Shown here: piece after piece, positions 46,077 to 56,389 of the stretch
Position numbering within the stretch: position 1 is the stretch's first letter
Layout: the number at the start of each line of letters is the position of its first letter
NCBI GenBank assembly: GCA_039519185.1
Contig: CM076851.1
Location: 96,779,531 to 96,843,530, forward strand
Source: Astragalus membranaceus
Lineage: Eukaryota > Streptophyta > Magnoliopsida > Fabales > Fabaceae
DNA length: 64,000 nucleotides
Reading direction: 5' to 3'
The notes under the pieces: generated by a model
The model's database searches: none
What the model saw: only the letters and a program-made list of their open reading frames with translations
What the model was told of the DNA's origin: nothing
Made by a program: the position numbers and the translations under genes

Positions 46077-47583
46077 TCCTCAAGCAACGACATGGAGCAA
46101 ATACAAGACTTCTATAATTATGAAGACATCTCAACTCATGTTTTTCAAGGAGTGTTTGAAGTGTATCTTAATGAGCTTTTCTCTTTCACGACCTCTTTTC
46201 TATGCTCTTGCCTTCTTAAAACATTCAGAGTTATAAAAACTCATTTGTGTGAGTGTGTGGCCCATTGAGTTTCAATTGGTTCCATAACTAAACAAAGAGT
46301 TTCTCCTTAGCTTTTTGAAAAAGATGGAACTCTTTTGGTCACCCTTAGAGATTTTTCAAAATATGGACTAGACTAACAATTTCTTCAAGAATTAGGGGAC
46401 TCTTAAGCACAACAAAGGGCTTTGGTGTTTCAAACTTGTTGAGCCAATGCCTTATTTCTATTTGTGGTGTTTGCTTTTTGTTGATGCAATGCAGTGAGTG
46501 CAAAGACATCATTTTTCTGGATTGTAGGTACACCTTATTTTGAGTGTAGGTGCCTTTTGATGTAGGTGGTGTTGGTACACTTTGTGTAGCCACACTTGGA
46601 ACTCTTTGAGTATTTTTGGTAGCGTACACTGCCCTCCTCACTGACCTCCACATGCATTTTTCTTCTTTTTTCTTGGTTTGTTTTTCTTTTCTTTTTCTTT
46701 TTCTTTTTGAACTTTGTTCATTATTTTCAAACCAATTGCACTTAAGGGACAGGTTCAGTTATATGACTCAGGTAAGTATAGATTTTTGGAATGTTTTTGA
46801 CATTTTTAAGTGGTTTTGACACTTGTGGCGTGAACTCTCCAAGCTTTCACACTTTGGCCTTTGTATTCATGGAATTTTCCCCCAAACTTAATTCCTTATG
46901 CTCTTCTATATTTTTAGTAAAAATCAAATTTTGACCTCAAATTTCCAAAAATTCCTTGGCTTTGGATAGCTTTTCATCTAGCATGGTTCTTTTCAAAACT
47001 CAATTTTGTTGTGTCAAAGTATTTATAAAACTGATCATTTCTAGAAAAACAAGGCTTTTTCATTATTTAAAAATTTGACTCATTGATGCACTTCTTCAAT
47101 TTTTGAGAAGAATATGAATTGACCATGTTTCATATTTATTTAAGTCTAACAGAAATTGATGCACTTAATTCATCATGTTAACACAATTAATCATGTTATC
47201 ATTTGCTTTGTTAAGTACATCTAAAACTTAAAACATACTAACACTACATACTCACATGCTTTTTAACATATTATAAGAACTTATTTAAACACATATACAT
47301 AACTTACTTAAACACATCACACATACATATATTTAGTCATATATCATTACTTAAGCACAAAACATGTTGCAAAATATAGTGCATACACAAAACACATAGT
47401 ATTCTCCACTCTCCCCCCCAACTTAAGTATGAGCAGTGTCCTCACTGTTCTAAGTTGAGTAAACAGGGGAACCAAAACATGAGAGATATAATCAAAAGTA
47501 TTTAGCACATAGCAGTAAGTTAACATATAATATTTAACACATAGAGTAAAGTACTAAAGCAAAATATAATATAGGAAACAACA
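46077..47583 (-). other. Long non-coding 3' region of the Athila-type element
   Basis: It has no convincing ORF. It contains scattered GTGTAG/CACT motifs (46524-46606) and a second polypurine-like run (minus-strand AAGTTGGGGGGAGAGTGG, complement of about 47404-47423). The second tract may be an internal or ancestral LTR boundary. Confidence 0.5.
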
Positions 47584-48234
47584 TTAAAAGTATCCTTTTA
47601 CTCTTTCTTCTGGAATCTGGGACTGGCTCTCACAGCAGGGCTTATGTTTTGCTCTCATCTTCCTTGGCTTTGTTTTGGTAGCAGCCACATCAGAGGTAGG
47701 CATACCAGGATAATCTACACTTGCCTCAGGCATTTCTGCATCTTCAGGTGTAGCTTGTGTAGGAACATCTGGTGTAGCCAGTGTAGACACTTCAAGTGCA
47801 GGCACACCACTCTGCACTGGCTGCACTGGAGTTTGCTCAGATTGCTGCTCAATTCCCTCTTGCTGTTGCTCTGCTACCTTCTTAGCTTCTTTCTCTCCTT
47901 CTTTGGGTGTTGCTTCCTCAGTTACCTCCTTCTCACCAGCTTCTACCCCTGTACCCTGTACACCATTGAGTGAGCTCATTGTCCACATCTTCTTTGTTGG
48001 AGCAGGCTTCATTGTCCTCCTAGAGTATCCCAGCATCTCTTTCTTCTCTGCCAAGGCTTTCAAAACTGCAGTAATTGTTGCTGCAGGGCTAGTTGCCATA
48101 ACTTTGGATTTCTTTGATGCTCCTGCACTAGGTGTAGGCACATCAGCAGCTTCCTTGATAGCTTCTTCTTGCTTCTCCTGCTCAGAACCTTCTTTGCCTC
48201 TCTCTTTCTCAGGCTCTTCAGTGATTACCTGCAT
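47584..48234 (-). CDS. Athila-type ORF in the env position, low-complexity protein
   Basis: An open frame of about 216 codons lies downstream of pol on the same strand, where Athila elements may carry an extra ORF. It is rich in Glu, Lys, Pro and Thr, with repeated A-T-P-D/E phrases (TLATPDVPTQATPEDAEMPE). I see no signal peptide, transmembrane helix or conserved domain, so an envelope function is not supported. The Thr/Pro repeats are the translated form of a motif that recurs throughout this element. It may be a real retroelement protein or merely an open remnant. Confidence 0.4.
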   Translation of the reverse strand: MQVITEEPEKERGKEGSEQEKQEEAIKEAADVPTPSAGASKKSKVMATSPAATITAVLKALAEKKEMLGYSRRTMKPAPTKKMWTMSSLNGVQGTGVEAGEKEVTEEATPKEGEKEAKKVAEQQQEGIEQQSEQTPVQPVQSGVPALEVSTLATPDVPTQATPEDAEMPEASVDYPGMPTSDVAATKTKPRKMRAKHKPCCESQSQIPEERVKGYF

Positions 48235-48436
48235 TTGAATTTAGTGTAGGCAGTGTGGCTGCATCCGGTGTAGAAACACTAAGTGTAGCAACACTGGCTA
48301 CTCTGTTGTCCTGTTTTTCTACAAAATACACAACACATCAAATTGCACAAAATAATAATATTAGCTATATATAGTGATGGGTTGCCTCCCTCAAGCGCTT
48401 GTTTTAAGAGTCTTACAGCCTGACTTGTACCTTGCA

Positions 48437-48653
48437 TTAAGGTTTTTCAAAATGAGTTGTGACCTTATCTCTCACCACATGTTCTCCATAGTACATTTTC
48501 ACTCTTTGTCCATTGACTTTGAAAGTGGTATCAGTGGTTGCATCATATAGATCAACTACACCATGGGGGTAGATTTTAACTAGTTTGAATGGTCCTGACC
48601 ATCTTGATCTTAGTTTTCCAGGGAAGAGTTTCAACCTAGAATTGTACAACAGA
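48437..48653 (-). pseudogene. C-terminal end of Athila-type pol (integrase tail)
   Basis: YNSRLKLFPGKLRSRWSGPF and FKVNGQRVKMYYG are the standard tail of Athila integrases. It is the continuation of the integrase at 52589-53793, separated by the CACTA element. The cut falls at the AGA target site, and omitting the element plus one AGA keeps the frame open across the site. Confidence 0.88.
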
Positions 48654-48679
48654 CACTACAAAGAAAGGGGCCAATAGCG

Positions 48680-48800
48680 ACGCTTTCTTCGCGGCGGTTA
48701 GCCTCAACTGCCGCCGCTTCACTTGCTCCCCGCGGCGGTTCCAGCTAACCGCCCTTAACAACAAACACTGGCGGCGGTTTCTATAAGTCTGGCGGCGGTT
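48680..48800. repeat. Left subterminal palindromes of the Pack-CACTA
   Basis: Five or six GCGGCGG/CCGCCGC blocks, such as CGCGGCGGTTAGCC, CTGCCGCCGC, GCGGCGGTTCCAG and GGCGGCGGTTTC. The GC-rich block contrasts sharply with the AT-rich surroundings. Confidence 0.88.
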
Positions 48801-48894
48801 GTGAATTTCAGAAAGAGAAAAGGCAGGACGCGCTATTATTTTCATTTCGGCGCGCTATTATCCCTTACCCCTCTCTACGATTTCCATGGTTGGC

Positions 48895-49096
48895 CACATC
48901 TCAAACCCTCTACGATTTCCATTACCCCTCTACGCTTCGTCTTCAAGGATGAACAAAATCGCTAACACTCATCTCTTCTTCTTCGTCTCTTTCAATGATG
49001 AACAAAATCGCTAACCATTGCATCATCTCTTCCTCCTCTTCGCTAACTCATCATCTCTTCCTCCTCTATGATTTCCATTACCCCTCTACGCTTCAG
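48895..49096 (+). other. Possible 5' exon of the Pack-CACTA, with internal direct repeats
   Basis: CCCTCTACGATTTCCAT occurs about three times and GATGAACAAAATCGCTAAC twice. It ends CTTCAG|GTACAA at 49096, a possible splice donor. CT-rich text is typical of a plant 5' UTR. It could provide a leader for a chimeric transcript of the captured fragments. Confidence 0.4.
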
Positions 49097-49779
49097 GTAC
49101 AAACCCTCTTCCTCCTCTTCGTCTCTTCCTCTTAGTTTTTACAGTTGTTCTGTTCTCGTTTTCTTTTTGTTACAGTTTTGTTCTGGATTATTAGGTTGTT
49201 GGCTGTTTCGTGATTATTAGGTTGTTGGCTGTTTCTGGATTATTAGGTTAGGGATTATTAGGTTAGGGATTATTTCACAAATCATTTTGTTGGCTGATTA
49301 TTAGGTTAGGGATTATTTTTGTATGATATTTGTATTTTAAGATTGAAGTGCTGCTGTGTGAAAGTGTATATGCATGCTTATTGATCTTTTGATACAAAAA
49401 TGCTTTGGGTGATTTTGATATTACTCCATCTTGAACCATCAAAGTTATTCAGTCATGATGATTATGTTTATTGTCTATGTGTTTCACTGATTAATCCTTG
49501 TTGTGTATATATTGCAGTTAATGCCAATGAATGCTTAATGACAATGCAAGAGATGTCATTAGACTATCATTTCCAATGAATGCTTAATATTATTATTGCC
49601 ATATATCTTCCCATCTAATTCATTTTTTACCATATGGTGCAGAATGTGTCAATGTGGAAGAAGTTTTATGTGAGAACATTAGTAACTGGTGCAGACATTA
49701 GTAACTGGTGCTGGGGATAAGACAGAAATTGTTGACTTTGTAAGTAATATTTTTGGCTTCTTGACTTGCATAATGTGGA

Positions 49780-50150
49780 TTCTGGATTTCTGGTTTAGCC
49801 ATGGAGGAAGTTTCTCTCATTCTTCAGCCAATAGTGCTATCTATGATACATTGTGTAGAAGGCTTGTGAGTGTCTGTAAAGCAGCAGTAGTGTCTGTAAA
49901 TTACCGACGATCGCCGGAGCATCGATTTCCTTGTGCTTATGAAGATGGTTGGGCTGCTTTAAAATGGGTGAAGTCAAGAAAATGGCTTCAAAGTGGGAAA
50001 GAATCAAAGGTTTATGTGTATATGGCAGGAGACAGTTCAGGTGGAAACATTGTTCATCATGTAGCTGTTAGAGCTGCAGAGGCAGCAGAGGAAGAAACTG
50101 AGGTATTAGGGAGCATTCTTCTACATCAGAGGAAGAAACTGAGTTCTTGA
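49780..50150 (+). pseudogene. GID1: Captured fragment of a gibberellin receptor gene (GID1-like)
   Basis: The frame reads FSHGGSFSHSSANSAIYDTL, then CRRLVSVCKAAVVSVNYRRS, PEHRFPCAYEDGWAALKWVK and VYMAGDSSGGNIVHHVAVRA. These are the HGG oxyanion motif and the GDSSGGN block of plant GID1 proteins, the soluble nuclear gibberellin receptors derived from carboxylesterases. About 115 residues of the middle of the protein are present. The N-terminal gibberellin lid and the C-terminal third are missing. The match ends just after VLGSILLHQ, where the sequence repeats an upstream GAGGAAGAAACTGAG block (50091 and 50129) and then stops. It cannot make a receptor. It could produce small RNAs or a truncated product; that is speculation. 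Confidence 0.88.
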
Positions 50151-50349
50151 CATGTATGAGTTCTTGTCATTACATGCCTTGTAATCTATGGCTTGTTTGA
50201 TATGAGAGAATTCTCATCATGTACTAAGTGAGAAAAGGTAATTGATCTATACCTTGTTAAGTTTCTTTCTATCCTGCAACATTTTTTTTGTTGATTGGTT
50301 AAAGCATGTCTGATTTTTTTTGTTTTTTTGCTCTAAATCTAAAAATCAG

Positions 50350-50452
50350 GTGGCAGCTTGCATCCACTAAAAGAACAACAACATCTCAGATTCCAAACTA
50401 CCCCAATCTTCCATCTCAGCTGTTGTGCCAAGTTCAAAATTGCATACTTCAT
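50350..50452 (+). pseudogene. Captured exon of an auxin response factor (ARF5/MONOPTEROS-like)
   Basis: After an acceptor-like AAAAATCAG, the sequence encodes VAA, a 4-bp insertion, then STKRTTTSQIPNYPNLPSQL and LCQVQN, ending LH before a donor GTGAGA. This is the N-terminal exon of ARF transcription factors just before the B3 DNA-binding domain. The TSQIPNYPNLPSQLLCQVQN wording is closest, in memory, to ARF5 (MONOPTEROS). Flanking intron bits appear to have been taken with the exon. The 4-bp insertion breaks the frame. Its short length (about 34 codons) limits certainty about which ARF it is. Confidence 0.78.
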
Positions 50453-51180
50453 GTGAGAGTTTTTGACAATTTTGTTATATTTGTTATATTTGCCTTTATA
50501 AATGTTGTGCCCATTAGCTTTTTACCTCACTTGCCTATTTACTTGTTTCTAATTGGTTATTGTTATTTGATTATTGGAGTTCAGGTGTGTGGAGATCCTC
50601 TTGTGCATCTCCATCTTGAAAGCTATTGAGGCAATGTTAACCCTATTGGTAAGTTCCTTTATCTCATTCTCAACTTGCACACATGGCTTCTCAAATATAA
50701 TTCCATCTGTTACTGTGCCTATGAACTCTAACTTAATGGAGATATTTTGTTCTACATAAACCATGAATACTTGGTTCCTTTATCTCATTCTCAACTTGCA
50801 CTACAACATTTTCACTATAAAAGTGTTATTACATGTCATGTTGTTGATAGCTGTTATGGTAACTCGAGTAAATTTATAAATGGAGAATTGTGATGCTATA
50901 TGTACAGGAAATGAATTGAATTGTTGTTATGTTAACTCAATTCAATTTCTAAAATAAATTAATGCTGCTCTTAAGTCAATTTATCAAAAGTTCAGTTCTA
51001 TCTATAATTTTATTCTATATAGAGATTTGTGGTAAATCCTAGGACAAAAAGAAATATAGTGTGTAAACATCATTTATGCCTTATACTGTTATAACCTAAT
51101 TGAAAGTGATTTTCAGCAGAGCATGAAAAGTGATTTTCAACTATTTAAGTGATCATTCATTATACTATTTCGCCAAGATT

Positions 51181-51824
51181 ATACTATTGGATAGGGAGAG
51201 AGGGAAACTTGTAGAAGCACCTGTTAAATTGGAAAGAAAAGGTGTGTCTAGTGAGAGAAGCATTGAAGTTTTGAAGAGTCATAGTGAGGCAGAGAGGATG
51301 AGGAGAGCTAGGATTAATGCATATCTTGATACACTTCGAACACATAGATGGACAAAGCATCATTACTTGGTGAGGTAATTAGACATTTGAAAGAGCTAAA
51401 AAGGAATGCAGCAGAAGCTAGTGAAGGTTTAATGATACCAAAGGATAGTGATGAGATAAGTGTTGAAGAACAAGAGGGTGGATTGAATGGTTTTCCATAT
51501 TCAATTAAAGCATCTGTTTGTTGTGAATATAGACCAGGGTTATTGTCTGATATAAGACAAGCACTAGATGCTCTTCATCTTATGATAATGAAAGCAGATG
51601 TTGCAACTTTGGAGGGTAGAATGAAGAATGTGTTTGTGGTAATTAGTTGCAAGGAACAGAATTTTGAAGGTGCTGCTGAATACCGCCAGTTTCTTGCTGG
51701 TTCTGTTCACCAAGCTCTTAAGTCTGTACTCAATAAATTTTCTGTTTCACAGGAGATGTTAGGAGCTAGAAAAAGAAGGAGGATTTCTATATTCAGTTCT
51801 TCATCTTTAGAAGATTTCTTATAA
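51181..51824 (+). pseudogene. Captured 3' part of a bHLH transcription factor gene (bHLH30/TMO5-like clade)
   Basis: 51181-51350 encodes RSIEVLKSHSEAERMRRARI and NAYLDTLRT, the basic region and first helix. 51349-51822, in another frame, encodes MDKASLLGEVIRHLKELKRN (second helix), then a C-terminal ACT-like domain (SVCCEYRPGLLSDIRQALDA, MKNVFVVISCKEQNFEGAAE) and the tail RKRRRISIFSSSSLEDFL with a genuine stop at 51822. The loop between the helices is lost and the frame shifts there. The basic region has R..R changed (AERMRRARIN for the usual AERRRRERIN), removing the Glu-Arg contact expected for E-box binding. The family is nuclear, dimeric transcription factors. The 3' UTR appears to be carried too. 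Confidence 0.88.
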
Positions 51825-52286
51825 GCTCCCTTTCCTTTTTACAGTAATTTGAATCTCTATCTCCCTACCATGTTTGGAAGTGGAGGACTGATAATAGTAA
51901 TCTTGTACTATGTAAACTCGTGTATGTCTTGCAATGGAATATTATTTTGGTGCTTTGACAGATTGGTTGATAGACAAAATGGAATCTAATAGTTTACAGA
52001 TAGTATTATCTTGGTGCTTAGTGGACCTCCAACATTCATGGACTTGTTTGTTTGCAGCATGTATCATTGTTACATTGGCCATTGATGGATGCTGCAGATA
52101 CTATTTCGCCTGTGACCAATGCAAAGACAGCTAGAGATCCCTTTTGGATTATCTATTAATGGTGATGTTCATTATTTCAGAAATGAGATTAGATGGAAAA
52201 TACTTTGTTATAACTGTAATGGTGTGTAGTTATGAAAACTGTAATGGTTCTTAACTGCCACAGTTTTTTTTTTAAAAACTATTGTA

Positions 52287-52588
52287 CTTTAGCGGCGGTT
52301 TGCAACCGCCACAACCCTTAAAAATAAAAAATAAATGGTCAACTAGCGGCGGTTTTAAACCGCCACTAACCGTAAGCGTGGTAAACCATATGGATGTTTT
52401 GCGGCAGTTACAAACCGCCGCTAAATTTGCGGCAGTTTGTGCGGCGGTTATCAGAACCGCCGCGAACAAACCTCCCGACGCTGAAAACTGCGGCGTTTCA
52501 TGAACCGTCGCCAGAACCAAATAACGGCGGTTATAACCGCCGCCGCTTGCAAAACAAACCGCCGCCGTTGGTTGCTTTTCTAGTAGTG
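52287..52588. repeat. Right subterminal palindromes of the Pack-CACTA
   Basis: Alternating AGCGGCGGTT and AACCGCC blocks, with GCGGCAGTT and GAACCGCCGCG variants, lead to TTTTCTAGTAGTG at 52588. Same motif as the left end, inverted. Confidence 0.88.
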
Positions 52589-55129
52589 AGAACCATTCCT
52601 CCTTCTCTAAGTTCTCTCCTTTGGATTTTCTTATCATGCCATGCTTTGGTTTTTGCTTTATAGATCTCTGCATTCTCATAAGAGAATTTCCTAAGTTCTT
52701 CTAATTCATTAAGCTCTAAAAACCTTTGCTCACCTGCCTTTCTGAGATCAAAATTTAGCTTTTTGATAGCCCAATATGACTTGTTCTCAAGTTCAACAGG
52801 GAGATGACATGCTTTGCCATAGACTAACTTATAGGGGGACATACCTAATGGAGTTTTATATGCTGTTCTGTATGCCCATAATGCTTCATCTAAGTGTAGT
52901 GACCAATCTTTCCTATTTGGTCCAACCATTTTCTCAAGCATTCTTTTTATTTCCCTATTTGAAAGTTCAGCTTGTCCACTTGTTTGTGGGTGATAGGCAG
53001 TAGCAATCTTGTGTTTTATCCCATATTTTGCAAGAAGATTTTCAATGAGTTTATTGCAAAAATGAGAGCCTTCATCATTGATGATAGCTCTTAGGGTGCC
53101 AAATCTTGAAAATATGTTTCTTTGTAAAAATTTGCTTACAGCCTCAACCCATTTGGACACATAGTCTACTGCTACTAAGATGTACTCATTGCCAAAAGAA
53201 GGTGGAAAAGGTCTCATGAAATCCATACCCCAAACATCAAATAATTCTATTTCTAGAATATTAGTTCTAGGCATTTCATGTTTATCAGATATGTTACCAC
53301 TTCTTTGACATTTATCATAGGTTTTGACCATATAATAAGCATCTTTAAATAGAGTAGGCCAGAAATAACCTGATTGGAGTACCTTAGCTGTTGTCTTTTG
53401 GCTTCCAAAGTGACCTCCATATGGTGCAGCATGGCAATGCATGAGCATTGCTTGCTGTTCTTCTTCAGAGATGCATTTTCTCATGATTTGATCTGGACAC
53501 ATCTTATAAAGGTAGGGATCATCCCAATAGTATTGCTTTACTATATGGAAGAATCTCCTTTTCTGTTGATAGCTCATGTCACTTGGTACAATTTTGCTTA
53601 CAAGGTAGTTTACTATGTCTGCATACCATGGTGTAGGTGTATGAGGTGTGGCCGCAATGAGTGTAGAAACACTGGCTACATTCAGGGTAATTGCTAGCAA
53701 TTTGTCATCAGGGAAACTTTCCTTGATTTCTTCAATTGTACCTGCATTATCACTTTCTAGTCTAGAGAGATGATCAGCCACTTGGTTCTCCACCCCCTTC
53801 TTATCTCTAATTTCAAGATCAAATTCTTGAAGGAGGAGAACCCATCTAATTAGCCTTGGTTTTGCATCTTTTTAAGAAATTAGATACTTGATGGCAGAAT
53901 GGTCAGTGTATACAATTACTTTGGTGCCAACCAAGTAGGATCTAAATTTTTCAAAAGCAAAAACCACTGCTAATAGTTCCTTCTCTGTTACAGTGTAGTT
54001 CATTTGAGCCTCAATTAGTGTTTTGCTAGCATAATAGATAGAATGAAACACTTTGTTATATCTTTGCCCTAGGACTGCTCCTACTGCAAAGTCACTAGCA
54101 TCACACATGAGTTCAAAAGGTTTACTCCAATCTGGAGTGACTACAACTGGTGCTGTTACTAATGCTTTTTTCAGTTTTTGAAAAGCTTCTATACAAGTTT
54201 CATCAAAATTAAAAGGCACATCATGTTGCAAAAGCATACACAATGGTTTTGAAATCTTTGAAAAGTCTTTGATGAATCTCCTATAAAAACCTGCATGACC
54301 TAAAAAACTTCTAATCCCTTTGATTGTTGATGGAGGTGGTATTTCTCAATGACCTCTATTTTGGCTCTATCCACTTCTAAACCTTTTTTAGATATTTTAT
54401 GACCAAGCACAATGCCTTCCTTCACCATGAAATGACATTTCTCCCAGTTGAGCACTAAATTGGTGTCTTCACACCTTTGGAGAATTTTCTCTAAGTTGGA
54501 TAGACACAATGAAAAGGTTTCTCCAAAAACTGAGAAGTCATCCATGAAGACTTCCATTGATTGCTCAATGAAGTCAGAAAAAATGGACATCATGCATCTC
54601 TGAAAGGTGGCAGGTGCATTACAAAGTCCAAAAGGCATTCTCCTAAAAGCAAAAGTGCCATAAGGACAAGTGAAGGTAGTTTTTTGTTGATCTTCTGGTT
54701 CAATGGCTATTTGGTTGTATCCTGAACAACCATCTAAAAAACAATAGAACTCCTTGCCTGCTAGCCTATCTAGCATTTGATCTATGAATGGTAGAGGGAA
54801 ATGGTCTTTCTTTGTGGTCTTAATTAGTTTTCTGTAATCCATACAGATTCTCCATCCTGTGACAGTTTTTGTTGGGATTAAGTCATTGTTCTCATTGGCT
54901 ATAACTGTTACACCCCCTTCTTTGGAACACATTGCACAGGACTAACCCATGAACTATCAGAAATAGGGTAGATAATACCAGCATCTAGCCATTTTATTAT
55001 TTCTTTCTTAACAACCTCTTTCATTATGGGATTCAATCTTCTTTGCCCTTCTATGCTGTTTTTAGAGTTTTCTTCTAAAATTATCCTATGCATGCATATG
55101 GAGGGGCTAATCCCTTTAATATCTGCCAT
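52589..55129 (-). pseudogene. Athila-type pol: reverse transcriptase, RNase H, integrase (broken)
   Basis: Reading down from 55129: the RT opens in the usual KNSIEGQRRLNPIMKEVVKK region, with ICMDYRKL, RMPFGLCNAPATFQRCM, and the active site EVFMDDFSVFG near 54545. RNase H (54243-53872) has LMCDASDFAVGAVLG, TEKELLAVVFAFEKF and YTDHSAIKYLIS, then a TAA. Integrase (53793-52589) has HCHAAPYGGHFGSQ, but the zinc finger reads TYDKCQ, so the first Cys is Tyr. The core residues WGMDFM, INDEGSHF and QAELSNREIK are present, with a short deletion before the second Asp. A frameshift near 54340 and an insertion of Val/Ser/Thr-rich residues (near 53670) are also seen. The right end of pol (integrase tail) is beyond the CACTA insertion. 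Confidence 0.9.
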
Positions 55130-55360
55130 TTGCCAGCCTATGGCCTTCTTATGCTTTTTTAAGGTGTTAATAAGATCAATTTCCTGTTCTATAGATAATT
55201 CAGATGCAATAATTACAGGAAGTGTATTATCTTCACCTAAGAAAGCATACTTTAAGTGTTTAGGCAGTTCTTTTAATTCAAGCTTAGGAGGTTGCTCTAT
55301 AGAAGGTAAATTCTTTCTAAGTTTGGGATCTTCTAGATTAAGAGATTCATAAGTTCTAGC

Positions 55361-56387
55361 TCATACCTTAGGTGTTGTTTCTTTCTCTGTCAGCATTCCA
55401 TTCTCAATGATGTCCCCTGCAGGCAGTGTAGCTGCATCTGGTGCTAGTACTCTGGCAAGGTGATCATATTGCTTGTGGAATTGCTTCTCCACCAAATGGT
55501 CAAGAGAAATTGCTGAACACTCTTCACTCTTCTCTGTAGGATACTTCAAAGCATTCAATACATTAAATTTCACTTCTTGATCATTTACTCTCATGGTCAA
55601 TTCTCCTCTTTGCACATCTATCAATGTCTTTCCTGTTGCTAAGAATGGCCTTCCAAGTATAACAGACACATCCTCATCTGCAATAAAATCAAGGATAACA
55701 AAATTTGCAGGAAACACAAATTTGTCAACCTGTACTAAGATATCTTCTGATTCCTTCTGGATATGCTATTGATCTATCAGCTAGAGAGAGTGTTAAGGTA
55801 GTAGGCTTAGCATTTCCAATTCCTAATTTGGTAAAGATGGACTTAGGCATCAAGTTGATACTTGCACCTAAGTCACACAATGCTCTACCAGTGTAGAACT
55901 TACCTATAGAAAAAGGAATTGTAAAGCTACCTGGATCTTTTAATTTTCTTGGAATCTTGTTTTGCAAGATTAAGCTGCATTCATTTGACATTACAACAGT
56001 TTCAAATTCTCCTAATCTCCTTCTCTTAGAAAGCACATCTTTCATAAATTTAGCATAATTAGGCATTTGTTGTAGTGCTTCTATTAAAGGAACATTGATA
56101 TGCAATTGTTTTAAAACATCTAAGAACTTACTGAACTGCTTCTCCTCATGTACTTTTTTCAATCTTTGAGGAAAGGGAGGAGGAGAATATTCAGGAACTA
56201 ACCTTGGAGTTGGAGTTGTATGAGATGCAGATGCATCAGGTGTTTCTGCATCTTGAGAATTTTTTTCATTTTTTTCTCCCTTATTTTTACCTTCAATCTC
56301 ATCTGTTCCTTTTAAATCTTTACCACTTCTTAAAGAAATTGGCCTTAGAGATGTTAAAGGAGTACTCAACCTTGTTCTCTGCCTCAT
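55361..56387 (-). pseudogene. Athila-type gag end and protease region
   Basis: The minus strand carries LRSGK (PISLRSGKDLKGTDEIEG), QFSKFLDVLKQLHINVPLIE, FMKDVLSKRRRLGEFETVVM, then the aspartic protease start ALCDLGASINLMPKSIFTKLG near 55860 (first 20 of these), and after a frameshift near 55740, VILGRPFLATGKTLIDVQRG and ELTMRVNDQEVKFNV. The DLGAS motif replaces the more common DTGAS, as is normal in this clade. A Thr/Pro/Ala patch near 55410-55450 is another copy of the dispersed motif. The gag core that should lie upstream is absent; different sequence takes over near 56390. Confidence 0.88.
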
Positions 56388-56389
56388 CC

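Larger units (their letters stand above)
48654..52588 (+). mobile_element. Pack-CACTA: non-autonomous CACTA element with three captured gene fragments
   Basis: The left end is CACTACAAAGAAAGGGG at 48654. The right end is the complement of CACTACTAGAAAAGCAACC at 52588. AGA stands on both sides (48651-48653 and 52589-52591), the 3-bp duplication expected of CACTA. Both ends carry GC-rich subterminal palindromes (GCGGCGGTT/AACCGCCGC). There is no transposase. The interior, in plus orientation, holds a GID1-like piece, an ARF-like exon and the 3' part of a bHLH gene. It would need a transposase in trans. It is inserted in the Athila integrase gene. Confidence 0.92.

Noticed and set aside
46345..46653. 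Minus-strand frame of about 100 codons beside the Athila LTR
   Set aside because: No domain, no family resemblance, in a region dense with the GTGTAG motif; treated as non-coding.
47584..48234. Calling the env-position ORF an envelope protein
   Set aside because: No signal peptide or membrane segment; composition is low-complexity Glu/Lys/Pro/Thr. Only its position suggests env.
49689..51824. Treating the GID1, ARF and bHLH pieces as functional host genes
   Set aside because: Each is truncated, with frameshifts, and all lie between CACTA termini with a target duplication.
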